Shown here piece by piece: positions 48,221 through 61,174 of a stretch of DNA of 64,000 nucleotides (position 1 is the stretch's first letter; every line of letters begins with the position of its first letter). The DNA lies in the NCBI GenBank assembly GCA_024734555.1, contig JANPWX010000026.1, positions 1,113,842-1,177,841 of the forward strand. The letters are read 5' to 3'. The notes below the pieces were generated by a model that did no database searches, was not told where the DNA came from, and saw only the letters and a list, made by a program, of their open reading frames with translations. Source of the stretch: Trochalopteron elliotii. Taxonomy: Eukaryota; Chordata; Aves; Passeriformes; Leiothrichidae. Both the position numbers and the translations under genes were made by a program.

Positions 48221-51200
48221 AAAAATAGCTTAAGAATTCACTATCAATCAAGGAGAGATAAGAACTGGTTATGACACTAACTAAACATTATTTTAACAGT
48301 CTGGTATTGTTGGAGATTAGTGTAGTATCTCTGAATTTGTGGAAAAAAACCCAAGCAAAGTGGCTATAGCTCACTTCCCCTCAATTTAAATCTTGCATTT
48401 TAATCCTCCATCAATTTCATTGTGTTAAGTAAGTAGCTACCAGGTATAACTGTGCCTCTTTGCCTGTTTTCTTTGTTGAATGAACTTAGTTTATTCTTCT
48501 AGTTAATAAATGTTTGTAAGTATTTGCCATTGAAGCTGTCCTCTTCTGCCAAATTTAATGTTATATCCTTGTACACTCTAGTATCTATACTGATATTTTC
48601 TCTCTTTGTGCCGTATAATCAACTACATACTCTTCTTTCTTTTTAGGTAGGAGTTCAATTTACTGTTTTGTGTCTCCAACTGAAATGTGGCTTTCTAATT
48701 TTCTCCCAGTAAGATTTTTTTTTTTCTGTCATAATATTATTCTAAGAGTGTCTGCTTCAACAGCAATCCATAGCTCAGGGAAAACCCTAAAGACAAACAT
48801 TAGGAGAGAAATAAAATCTGAAATGGTGAAAAATTTGAAACCAGTTTATCTCTACCAACTTATATTTGAGTACTGTTATTTTGAGAGGAGGAGACAGCAG
48901 AAGTCTACAGACTGTGAGTATTTGGGGGTGAGCAGAGGGAAGCAAAGCTGGGTAAAGTGGTGTTTTCTGTTGGGCCTCATGTCCCAAAGCTGCATCTGCC
49001 AACCTCATAGAGAATGTCACAGATCATGTGGCTGCCATCAGGTTAAAACCTCAGATAAAATGTGGTGTAATTCAAGTTTATACTATCCATGTTTACCGTG
49101 TTGCAGGGGCAGGGGACTGACAGCAGTAAATCTATGTTTATTTTTCCAGTTTCTAGACCCCAGGTAACGTATTAGACAAAATGAAAGAAGCAGCACTCAT
49201 TTTCAGGGATCCAAATCGCACAATTCTCATATTTACTCAAAGCTGCCTGAAGGCTGAAGCACACTAGTCTAATTACAGTTCTTATAGCAGGAATCATTTG
49301 TGAGCACAAAGAATACCACAGGAAGCAAATACAAGAATAAAAAAAGATAGGTCCTTGGAGATCTTGAAGTTGTGATGGAAGAAAGAGAAAACATGATGCT
49401 CTAAAGTGGTAAATGTTGATCTGATAAATGGGAAAGTGTTGAAAAGTATGAGCATTGTGTAGCAGCCATGTTGTTTTCTGGTCAACAGTCTTAAAATAAA
49501 GGGAAATGGAGGAGCAATCTCACTCAGCATATCAAGGCATATCAAGTACATGCTTCAGAAGAATAAGAGGCAGACAGAAAGCTCTCTGAATAAGCGCTAT
49601 TGGTACAAATACATAGAATCCAAATTTACTGTACTTCTCTAGAGATGTAGGACTAAAAAATGTGGGGGAGAAAATATAATTTTCTACTTAAAAATGCCAC
49701 TCCAAATTAGCAGGCTGAATTAGAAGGTCCTTATTTTACAAGAAAGACAGGGCAAGCCTTGGAATGGGTAAAATCCTGCCCTCTTGAATGTATGGTGTTT
49801 TATTTTTCCTCTGAATTTGAAAGAATTATGATTTCATAAAATCTCCCAGATAGACTGCACAATAATGTTGCCCAGATGAGAGGATTTTACATAAAAATCC
49901 TCACTGACGCTACCAGAGCTTTTCCTGTACAGATGGGAACCACTGAATCATCTGGCCATTATATTCTCTTGCAGAGGATTTAATAAGATTGAAGGGAGTT
50001 AAAAATATGGGATAAAAAAAAAAAAAAAGAGACATAACTATTTTGCTGAAAAGACCTTACAGAGAGGGGGAGGTTGACAGAGGCACTCAAAGCAGCTACT
50101 GGTAAGTATTCATGTAAAACCAGTGTCAAACTGCAATTCCAGATTCTCCTAAGTTGAAATATGGAAAAAGTATTTTTCAACATTCTTGTTCATTTAATGA
50201 CTTCACTAGTATGACACACCAAACACTCTGAAATGTATCAGGAAAATGAATGGCATTAGTGAAGCTGGAAGGCTACAAACTTGGTCTTGTATAACACTCT
50301 TAGCTGAGGAGTGTTTCCACGTATTAACTCTAAAATGAATTTGCTCTAAAATCATTTAAACATTAACAAATTCAGTGCAAATTATGTAATCTTCAGATTG
50401 AAAGAGTTCTCATGCAAAATTAAAGTGTTCTGTTTCTTTCTCAAATTAGTTCCCCAGGTAGTTGCACTAAAAACCAGAAAGATACAAAAAAAGCCTCACT
50501 CTTAAATCAATTTGACATCAGAGAAATTTTGTATTTCATAAGGAAGAATTGATAATCAAAGACTCAGGCTACCTGTTTTCACCATGGATTTGTGATATCA
50601 CAGGCAAGTTGGAGATTGCAAAGGACTGCGGTCTCACAAGAGCAAGGTGGACAAATTCAATAGATTACATGTTTGGAAACATTATTACTAATTCTACTTA
50701 TTGAACTAGTTGTAGTGACCTCCTCAATGCTCTGATTCTTCTGTTCCCTTTCTCAGGCCTTTGTTTTTCTCACGTTGCTACAACAGGGACCAATGTAAGA
50801 AAGGAAAGAGACACTTCGCTTTTAATGTGGTCTCCAGGTACTACACAGTAACAAACAGAACTCCGATCATTGTAACAATACCTCAACTGGCTTAACTAGA
50901 AGGCAAAAGACCAGCAAATAAAACAAAAATGCACAATTCTGAATAGTTAAAACTAGCATTTAGTTAAAACATGTAATTCTTATGGTTTTTGTAGCAGGAT
51001 ACAGAAGTTAATAACACCATAGAATGTATTTCTTTTCTCCTAATGTGTGTTTCAAACAATAAGATTCATATTTATACCTTTGGCTGCTCTTTTGATAACT
51101 GCTAGACATCCTTCACAGTCTTTGTGTTAAGCCACTGTCAGTTCATAAACATCAGCTATTCTTGGAGAATGAGGGAAGTAGGGTATAGAACAGTGATCAC

Positions 51201-54131
51201 ACACATTTCTGTAAAATTGTGTTCAAGAGTTTCCACAGGTACTTTGTTCTCAATTCAGATTTAAACCTCCATACAATTTTCTGTATCCCTCTGCATAAGA
51301 AAAAGGACAACATGCTAAACTATCACTACCAAAATCAGTGATTGTCATAATGAGCATTTTAACCAAAATCACAGTCACTGTAGATTAGTTTGAATGCTGC
51401 CTTGCATCTCTCTCTTAGAATCTTTGACACTGGCTATGAAGCAAATCTTTATGCTTAGAATTTTTATTGTTGAGTATACTTTGACTAAAACTCCACACAA
51501 AATTAATGAACCAAAACCATATATAGTATGTAGCACAAACTTCATTTATGGATAATCAGATTCTTGGGGTTTAGTAGTTTGGTAATACTTGAGTTGAATT
51601 CTTGAAGGATGAATAAATGTCCATTTAGACATGGTATCTTCAGTCTGATTTACTGAACATAAGAGAAATCCTCTGTTTTCAAGAAATCAGGAAATCTACC
51701 TAAAATACTGTCTGTTCCACCAAAAAACCTCCGACATCCTTTGGGTTAGGTGCTACAGGAGAATTCATGTAAACTTGTTTCCTAGAAGAAAATGTGGGCA
51801 AAACCTCAGTGATATTGATGAAGCCTAAAGGAATAACACCTGGTGTATTTGTACATTAAAAGGGGTCAAGAATTTGGAAATTAAGAAGGTGATAACACTA
51901 TAAGTGTAATTTTGAGGTGTATATTTAATTAAGAAAAAAGATTACATGGCTCAAATGAAGTAAAATATAAATAAAGTAAGATAGACTACACAATTAAAGA
52001 CTATAATTGCATCAATGATTTTATTTTCAGTATTATCAAAATGTGATGCTTTCCTTATTTGTGAGTTTATTAAAAAATTAATTATTTGATTATTTTTATC
52101 AAGAGTCTGTTAAAGTCAATAATAGTTTTTATAGCACAGTACAGGCACAGTCCACAAAATCAGAAGAATTAATCATCCTCTGTAAGAAAAGAATATGTGA
52201 TTAGATTTTCATTTTAAGTATATGTCAAATTCTAAACAGCAAACAACTTCCTTTTTTCATCTTAGTTGGGATGAAGTATGACATTTGAAATGCCCACATC
52301 TCAGGAGTACACTTTTCTCAAAATTCTGATCTGTGTTGTGCAGTATAGTCCACAGAGCTCCATAGGATGCTTTTATGTATGCTGTTCACTTCTGAGTCGT
52401 ATAAACTTGCAAGGAAAGGAGGAAAGCAATGTAGAGTGAATGTTCTACAGATTGTTCCACTTGTTAATTTTTTCAATAACACAGATTACACCTCTGCACT
52501 TCTACATTTCCTCTTCAGAGCACTGCATGTGACAGATATGATGTAGCACACCAAGGAGTTTCTCCTGTTTCATGTTTGATGAAAAAGGCACAAAAAATAA
52601 TGGAAACAAGAAGCACAGCTGTTAATGCCAGCATGAAATTTTGAGCTGTATGCGGGATAACAAAATAGACCATGAGAAGGTGTGCCAAAATCAACCAAAC
52701 ATTCATATTGAGAGTTTCCTAATTATTTTATGTTTATCTAATCAAAACAAACACTGCTGGAAGAGCTCAAGTAGAACAAGGATGATTATTCTTCAAGTCT
52801 TGATGCTTAAAATTAGGTATCTAAATCTTCAGTTAGATTCTAAGGGAATGTATCAAAATAATTCTCATTGCTTTAGAGTTCATTGAAGGAAACAACATAA
52901 GAATAGTCTTAATCATTTACTAAATTAAAAAAAAATCGCTACATTTAGAATCACCAGAGTGTCCTTTCTAGGAGATTTGGAAGGCTGGGTCAGGAAAAAA
53001 ATTATGACTACTCATAGAAAGAGAAATTTTTGGTTCATGATATATCTGTAGATTGGACAAAATCGAATTCTAAAACAGACAACAGTTCCAAAAGCTACAA
53101 GATGGAATCAGTTGGAAAAGTCAATTACAGCTTGGATCAGACCAAATTTTACTTAGTTTCTTCAAAGACAACATGTGGAAAGAATCAATATAAACTGAAG
53201 CACAACTTATGGTAGTTTTTCTGATACTACACAAAAATTTGTCTGTCCAAAACAGGCTTTATGAACTGACCTGTGTACAGTAAACTGTGGAGTGGTCATT
53301 AGTACGTTAAGACCTGTTGGATTTATGTATATATAGAATAAGGGTGGGTTGTATACTGACCTTATTTTGGGTTTAATTACAATCAATTATATGTTTCAGA
53401 TGGCAAATGAATGAGGGATTTGAAGAAAGATCTGAAAGCTAGGATAGAATTTAAAGCAGGTTGGCCATACATTGAGGTAAGATTTACCCAACAGTCATTC
53501 CTTATGGATTTGAAATGACACTTCTGCAACCTAACATGCAGGACTGTCCGATAAAACTGTACTTGGTAAATATTTCACAGAATTGAATAAAAATAAAATC
53601 CATACATCAAAATACATAAATAATTTATATTGTTTTCCTACTTTGTTTATATGGCAATGAACTTTTTCATCCTATCTCAGCTATGATTTAATTTTGCAGA
53701 CATCACTGTTTCATACATAGCCAAATAGATCCCGTGGACTGGCTCCAGTCTTAGTTGAATAGATCCAAGGGCAGAAAATCAAAGCACTTCCTATAATAAT
53801 GCTCTTAATGTTTGAAAATAGATATACTATATCGGTTTCATTTTTCTGAGCTGTTTAACTGTTTCTCTTCTTATAGTATTGTTGGAATGCTTTAGCATAT
53901 TTGCAGCATGATGAAGTTGGCTTTGTTTGTGCATATTTAGTTTTAGAGTGAGGCTACTCCACTGAATATAACTGTACCACCAAATTAGAAAAGACTCAGA
54001 ACACAATCTCCACAATTATTAAACTGCATTTTATTTTAAAACTGTATTTCAAAGGATATTTGCACTACAGTTACACTACCAGTAGGTTGTGTATTATCTT
54101 AGTCTGCTTTGCTACTACAGCCCTGTCTTGG
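48221..54131. other. Unique AT-rich DNA without identifiable genes
   Basis: No repeat or exon was recognised over these 5.9 kb. The 165-codon plus ORF at 48670-49167 has no motif and is overlapped by a minus ORF at 48787-49020. An A15 run lies at 50014-50028. Confidence 0.5.
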
Positions 54132-54198
54132 CAGGGGGATTGGGCTAGATGATCTCCAAAGGTCCCTTCCAACTCTAAAATTTTGTGATTCTGTGATG
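54132..54198 (+). mobile_element. CR1 LINE 3' end, plus orientation
   Basis: The sequence ggggattgggctagatgatc is followed by tccaaaggtcccttccaact and ends in ttgtgattctgtgat, the CR1 tail with its terminal octamers. Only the last 65 bp or so are present. Confidence 0.92.
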
Positions 54199-57100
54199 CT
54201 TGTACCTGACTGAGTGTTAAGCTACCAAGTTATTTATTTCTATGTTGCACAATGGGGTTAGCAGACACAGCTGAAATAGTTAAAACTTCACTCTTACTAC
54301 TTGTGTTTTGCATCCACAGACACTTAGACTAAAATATGGCCCTATGTGAACTGCAGTTTTAAATAGGAGAATGTAATTTTGCTATGCTTTTATGGCTGGT
54401 CTAAGCAATTCTCCTAATATGCCTTTGTACTGCTGGGCGCCTATAAAAGGTTTGAGTGAAATAGGATTTTATTTTGAAGAGCTTTGGGTAATTATGTGCT
54501 ATCCAGTCATATTGTTGCTAATTCTATCATAAGCTGCACTACTAAAGCGTATACATAGTGCACATGCATTGTCCTCTTGATTTCTTTTTATCACCTGCAT
54601 TTTTGGAGTACTATCTAAAAAATCTGAGCAAATCTTTTCCATGGATAACTCATTAACTTTCCCATTTCTGTATTTGCCAAGTCACTGGTTCTGAAATACA
54701 TTCATTATTCAAATTTATCTGGAAATTTATTAGGTGAATATATTTTCATTTGTAGACAGTTTTTAATAGATGATTATCAAGATTACCAATTTACATTTGG
54801 TTTATTCTTTTTTGTAATAGATACAGACATTCTAACATGACATACAAATTGTTATTTTGAAGCAGATGCTGAACTGAAGTTTCTCAGTTCTGCAATTCAG
54901 ACTGACAGTTTTTGTTTACAGTTTGCTATATTTTGGATGAAACAAGTAATGATTCATCCCTCTGACTTTCCTCTTTGCTTCTTTCATTTGAATAAAATCT
55001 TGAAGAGTGCTTTCTATTAAAAAAAATAGCAGGTGAAACATGAGGTGATCTCATTATATTTCTTTTCCCTTTCCTCAAAATTGCACATACTGAGTTTTCT
55101 TATCCATTCTCCATCTCTAGCCATTTCACTTATTCCAGGAATTTAATTCTGTTCTCCCTTTCTCCATCTCACCTGCTTTTCCTTCCATTGTTCAACTCTT
55201 TGGTCTCTTAGTCATTTCTCGTTATCTCAACTTCCTGTACTCAGTTTTCCAGAGAATCTGTGATCTTGTCTTGCTGTTTAACCTCTTTGGTTGTTCCAGT
55301 GATGTTTCTCTCAGGAAATACCCTTTCCTGAAAATAGAATTGTCTATCCTTCAAATCCTTGTCTTCTGTCCTTGTTTTAAAGTTGCCAATTCCATACTGG
55401 TTGTAAGTCACTTTAGCTAATCCGCACCTCTCTGCCTAGACCTCAGCTTTAGTTTTTTCTCTGTCACCCCTCAAAACTGTGAAAGACACCAATACATGGT
55501 AAAATACCTCCCATATGAAACATGTTATTATTTGTAGAACACTAAGTTTATGTTATGCATGATTGCAGGTGGAGTAAGGCTTTCTGGGTTTATTCACCTG
55601 GTTGCTGCTTTGAAACTTGACTTCTGCCTCTTTGGTGCTTAGTAAATCACTAAAAACAACCTCATAGGAGATTAGCAATTACATGTGCCTGAAGGAAAAT
55701 AGCTTTTGCAAGCAGACATTTTCTCACCCATATCTATTCACTGAATGAAGAGCTGTTGTAGAAAACCACTGGTGCTGTGTGTGGACAGAAATTGAGCTAG
55801 AATAAATATGCTTACAGGTAAGTGCAATCTGAGTATGCATATTGCACCTGCATTTCCAACCTGATGATTTATTTAGCAACTTAGTAACCTTTTATTAAAG
55901 CTTTCTAATGTAAATTTACATGAATGTCACTTGATGTCTCAAGTATCTAAACTTGCGAGTAGCACCTAACATACTTTTATAATGTGTGCTATAAACTGTG
56001 TAAAGCTCTGAATTCTGAAACTTCAGAATGATGTTGGCTTCCTGACTGAAAACAAGTAACTGATTTAGCAGAGAAGTAAATGCAAAAGCGTGGTATGTAT
56101 TCTGATCCTGCCTCAAAGTGTTGACAGTCTAACTGTACTGCCTGCACCTCTGGAGGTTTTTAGCGAAATAATATGGTATGTGTATATTCTGGAGCACAGG
56201 CTAAGCAAAGTGAGCACAGCAGGCCGTTTTACAGTGACTATATATATTTTTCCTGAATCAACAGTATTGGATTATATCAGGCAAGCAGTACCATTTATGC
56301 TAAAAGGCAGGCTATTGTGATTTTTCTGAACTCTCTTCAAAGTGCAGTTGTGTGTCTTTTTCAATTGTACTGAAATATTGGATCATCACTATTGATGACT
56401 TGTAATCGCTGCTTTTAAATTGACATGTGGATTGATAAGGCAGGATTACCATGTGATTAAAAAATGAATAAGAAATAGGAAACTTCTGTTCCCAGCAGTG
56501 CCCCAGATTTCTTTTGTAACTGCTTAAACGGCTTAGCCTCTCAGTATTTTTCCCATTTAAGCAAAAAGGGGGCATCTGTGTTTTCTTATGGAAGTTATGT
56601 GATCTGTATTTGTGTATAGTAGTAAAGTAATCAGATGTGTTAAGGATAAACACAAAAATTTCTTTTCTATTGAATTTCAACTTCTTTGTAATTGCTTTTA
56701 AAGCCAGAATAAGATCTTATTTTTTCTTAGTCTCTTCTTCCAAATTTTATTATATTTAGGTGTCACTGGGTAATCCTTTTTAAATTTGTAAAAAATTCAC
56801 GAAAATGATTAACAACCTATTTGGCCTATTTCTGACTTCAATAGAAATTACACGATGGGTAGGATAAACTACAAGGAAGGAGGTCTTTTAACTGAGTATT
56901 TAATAAGCTGTAATGCGCTCTTTTTTTTTTTTTTCTTTCCTTCTTGAGTAAAGCACTTGGAGAAAATCTGATTTTTTTGGCAAATCAAATCTCAACTTTT
57001 CAAATAGTACTGTACTGGTGAAAAGAGATTTTTCTAGATATAATTGGATAGTATGTCATATGTAATTAAAGGTCTTTCACTTCAAATCAGATAAGTTTTG

Positions 57101-60100
57101 GAGTAGAGATGGCTGATTCCTAAATTGGGTTCAGTGAGAGATATAAAAACTGAGGAGTCTCAAGTAACCATTTCACATCCCTCATATTATTCAAAAAATA
57201 TGTGCTTATTAATATTTAAAACTATATTAGCAGCAGGAATAAGTTGGTTTCTTGTGAATGTCAGAGTTTATAGAGTGACCTATGAAAAAGAAAGGAAAAT
57301 TAAATAAAATGAATAAAATGTGTGCAGAATATAAGACTACAGCTTTAATTTCCTCCCAGGAACTACTTTATAAGTAGGAAGTATGAACATATCCTTTTTC
57401 TTTTAGGATGTGCCAACATGAAGCTGTCATACTACCCCTTTTGCATCACATCATTCCTCTTTGCAGAAGCAGTGGCAAAATAGTTAGAAATTAGCTGCCA
57501 GGAGATGAAATTTCCACTTTTCTTGAACTGCTTAGTCCATTTTTTTTTTTCCTCTTCTTCAGACTGTTAGAATGTTGTCTGGAAAGACAAAGAAGGATTC
57601 TGGCTGAGTAGAGCGATGAACTAATTGATATGTAGAATAATGACATTGTCTCCCATCTGAACAGTTCACTGCATTCTTTACCATATGTAGTTGTTGTAAT
57701 ATAGGTATGAAGCTTTGCTGAAATTTATCTCTTAAAGAAGTGAGAAATTCTGCTGTATCAAAGTCACAAAGACAATAAGCCAGAACAGTCATTCCATTTG
57801 ATATTCCTTGTGCTCCTCTGGGACAAGCTGATTGGTCTCAAGGAGAGACAGGGTAAGATGTGTCTACATATCTTATTTTATTCTCCTTTTGTTCTCTAGA
57901 ACTGTAGGAAATGTCTCCTACCCTGTACAGATATCAGAGTTCAGAGACCTACTTGCTTCAAAGTCAGTAAATGCATTCTTTGAAGAACTGATTCCTTTAT
58001 ATTCTTAGTACAACTTGGGATGGGATCAGATTCATGATGAGATACATGACTAGGAGTGCATTAGGCTACACAATACTGTATAATAATTTAGACTTTTGTT
58101 CCAGATATGCAATCACTATTTTTATTGGCTTATTCCCTAGGAAAACCCACTTGAAAATATGTGATTGTGCTTCAACCTCATCACTGAGATTTAGGACAAA
58201 TGCAGGAAGAAGTCTGCATGTCTTTTCAATTTTTTTTGTGATGTGTATTTCCTATAGTAATGCATGAAATGCACATAAGGATGATAGTTATCCCCTGCTC
58301 AAGGGGATTTTTATTGGTTTGGAATAGGTAACCTAAACTGCAGGGATAGTAGATATTAACAAGTTGCCAGCATGCCTCAGCAGCAGGTTAGGTGTGTTAC
58401 TGTTCTGGGTTTGGTGCTGGTGTTCTTTAACAAGGCAGCTCTCCCTAGAGTTTGTAAGTGACTGTTACAGGTCACAGACTCCTGGAAAACACAAAAAAAT
58501 GTCAAAGGAACTGAGCCCCTTACAGAACTTTTGCTTAAAAATAAATCCAGCTTCATGAGGCTGATCTTAGGTGCTTGCTACTTTATCGATAAAATTTCCA
58601 AACTTTTTTCTGTAAAATAAGTTAAGCAACCGTTTTTTGTCCCAGGCTAGCTAAACTCGTAGCTACACACCATATGTCTTCAGAAATCACCTGTGAGAAA
58701 CTTTGAGGAAATGAGCTATAAAATAGAGAATTTTCTGTATTAGTAGACAGAAATAAACCAAATAGCAAATGAAAATGATATGGCAAATGTTTACACGTCA
58801 GGATTACTACCACAGAACTTCATAGGTTAAAAAATCAAAAATCAAAATATCTAAATACTTTGAAAAACTAACCTAAAGAATAAATAAGCCTAATCCAAAG
58901 ACTTTGACATTCCTGTCAATACGTAATTCCTATGAATTAAATTTCTCATTGTGTTTTTAGTAAAATGTTTAATGCAAAATATTTTTCTATATAAACACAA
59001 CATGATATATTTAACTTAATACACATTTAAACAGTTAAGAGCTACCAGATTCTGAAATGTAAAATATTAGCTCTTTTCCTTCCATCAGTGAATACTTTCA
59101 GCTGTGAAGTTTTGTCATTTGGTTATTTGCTTTAAGTGTTAGAGTCAATAGAAAGAGCACTGCCCAGAGGAGATTAAAAAAAAGGCTAAATTAATGTTGT
59201 GGTTTAAATCTGTTAGAAAGATTTTTACCCTTTTTACAGGCTTTCTTTGGCATGCAATCCTAAGGTTCCCCAGTAGGTGCCCTAAGAGATCTCTTATAAA
59301 TGTTATCACTAGGCAGTGAAATTGAGTATCTGCAGCTTTCTCTTTGTGTGGAGTTTTTTTTTTTAATAGAATCTGTATTATTTGCTATTGAGTGGTAGTC
59401 CGTTTTCAGATTTCAACAATAATGAATAATAAAATTATTTCATCCCAAATGAAGTTGAAAAAAGCTAGATGATATGAAATTAAATATTTATCCTCATTGC
59501 CTAATTATTTTCCAATAGTAATTTTTAATGTGGATATTAATTCTGTAGTGTATTATCTCCTTCCTGTTTAATCAGTTGTTAATTTATTTTCACAAGACGA
59601 GAATGGGGATAACGTCATCTTGTCTGAATCACTATCATTGCAAATCTGCTACACACTGAAATGAATTTATAGCATTTATTTTATTAGACATAATGAAAAA
59701 ATCTACAGATCTTACTTCAGAGCCTAGGCTTCCCCCCGCCACACTCTGTGTCTACATCTGTTATTTTGTGGCATGCATTTGAATTATTTTGATCAGTTTT
59801 AAAGGTAGGTTTCTTCTGTGTGAACAATAATGCATTATTTCTTTTATTTGGCTCTCTTTGGGATAACTGGCTTTGAGGAGACATGGGGGAAACCTTAATG
59901 TGCCTTTATGATCCTTGCTGTCATTTGGGAGATCTCCTGTGACAGATGGTTGGCACAACCTTCCTCCAAGCCATGAGTAAGCTAATTTTCCTCTATGCCA
60001 TTTGCCAGGGTCTGTCATTCTGGTGCTCACAATGCCCTGCTGTTACCAAAACACTGGTCCAGGTCTCAATGCATTTCTTGTGCTTTTTGTTCAGGACTGA

Positions 60101-60206
60101 GTTTATAGTGGATGCACTATCATTTTTCATTAAAACATTGAACAGATATTGAGTGAATTAGACCAGTGGAAAATGAGAGAAAGATGTATGTGTCCAAACT
60201 TCATGC
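54199..60206. other. Unique AT-rich DNA without identifiable genes
   Basis: Nothing was recognised beyond homopolymer runs (T14 at 56921-56934) and motif-free ORFs, the longest being 56312-56680 minus with 122 codons. Confidence 0.5.
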
Positions 60207-60235
60207 TGTGTGTGTGCGAGAGAGAGAGAGAGAGA
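60207..60235. repeat. Compound microsatellite (TG)5-C-(GA)9
   Basis: (TG)5 at 60207-60216 is joined through one C to (GA)9 at 60218-60235. It is a typical compound dinucleotide locus and is probably length-variable. Confidence 0.95.
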
Positions 60236-61123
60236 TTTGGAGGATTATTCATGCTATCTCATATCAGAGCATCCTGAGAGTTCCTCTGCTGTCATTGACT
60301 TCAAGCTAATCAATGATCTTCACTAGTAGCAGCTGCACTGAAGGGGCAGCTGTTGTCTTAAAAAAAAAAATAGGAATAATTTGTTAAGAAGAAATGGAAA
60401 TTGAATCCTACCAAGGGCAGTACTTTGGACTGTATATTTTGAAATAAGATTTCATTATTGTTAGAATTTATCATGCTTAAAAATATTTTACATATTAAGC
60501 TACAAATGTAATTTTTTTAAAGTGTTGTGTATTTTTCATTCAAAGACAAAAATAATTATTTTTTTTTGTTTTTTAGTCTTATTTACCACATTGTAACTGT
60601 TGCACAGTTTGGGACAACAAACTAATTGACATTTAGTAGTATCAGATATTAATATCATAAATTTTTTGGTGACTATAAATGGGAATTCTTTTCAATTGAA
60701 ATGTTTAAAGATAGATCACAGAAAAATAAAAATTTTGTTATTGAACTTGCAGGTGGTGAGGGGTATCAAGCCACACAGAAGTCACTGGAATAATCTAAAG
60801 AGTAAGTAACAAGGCCAAGTTTTTGAAATGTCCTATTTTTGTCCCTTGCTGATCATTAACACAAAATCTCAAGTGCAAATTAAAAAAAAAAAGTTAATTG
60901 TGTTAGAAGTGCTAGTGGTAGAAAAGCCAAGAGAAGAAAAAATAGTCACTTCTGAAAAACTATGCTTACACTAATTCTGCATTCATTTTGTTTACAAGGA
61001 ATGTAACCCCTTCTTCAGAATTTTTTGCAGTAGAAAAGAAGATACAAATTAGTCAAAGAAAGTGACTATTGTTCTAACTTCAGTGAGTTATGGATAGGCT
61101 GTAAAGTGTAAGAGCAGGTGTTC
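60236..61123. other. Unique AT-rich DNA
   Basis: Nothing was recognised. The stretch includes an A13 run near 60360-60372 and other A/T runs. Confidence 0.5.
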
Positions 61124-61128
61124 TGGAC

Positions 61129-61169
61129 TGTCCTGGTTTCTTACTGCTAACTGGAGTTAAACCACAGTG
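61129..61169 (+). mobile_element. Possible 41-bp relic of an ERVL-type LTR
   Basis: The left 12 bp (tgtcctggtttc) equal the usual 5' start of the avian ERVL LTR. The right part (ctaactggagttaaaccac) resembles its usual 3' end. The whole is flanked by tggac at 61124-61128 and 61170-61174, a perfect 5-bp duplication as expected for ERVL. Everything between the two ends of an approximately 500-bp LTR would have been lost. The last bases (agtg) differ from the expected ending in CA. A chance coincidence cannot be excluded by eye. Confidence 0.45.
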
Positions 61170-61174
61170 TGGAC

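Noticed and set aside
48670..49167. Plus ORF of 165 codons
   Set aside because: It has no motif, an opposing ORF overlaps it, and its sequence is low-information with a phenylalanine run from a T-tract.
59199..59215. gttgtggtttaaatctg, another LTR-end-like word
   Set aside because: Only a dozen bases match and nothing downstream resembles an LTR body.
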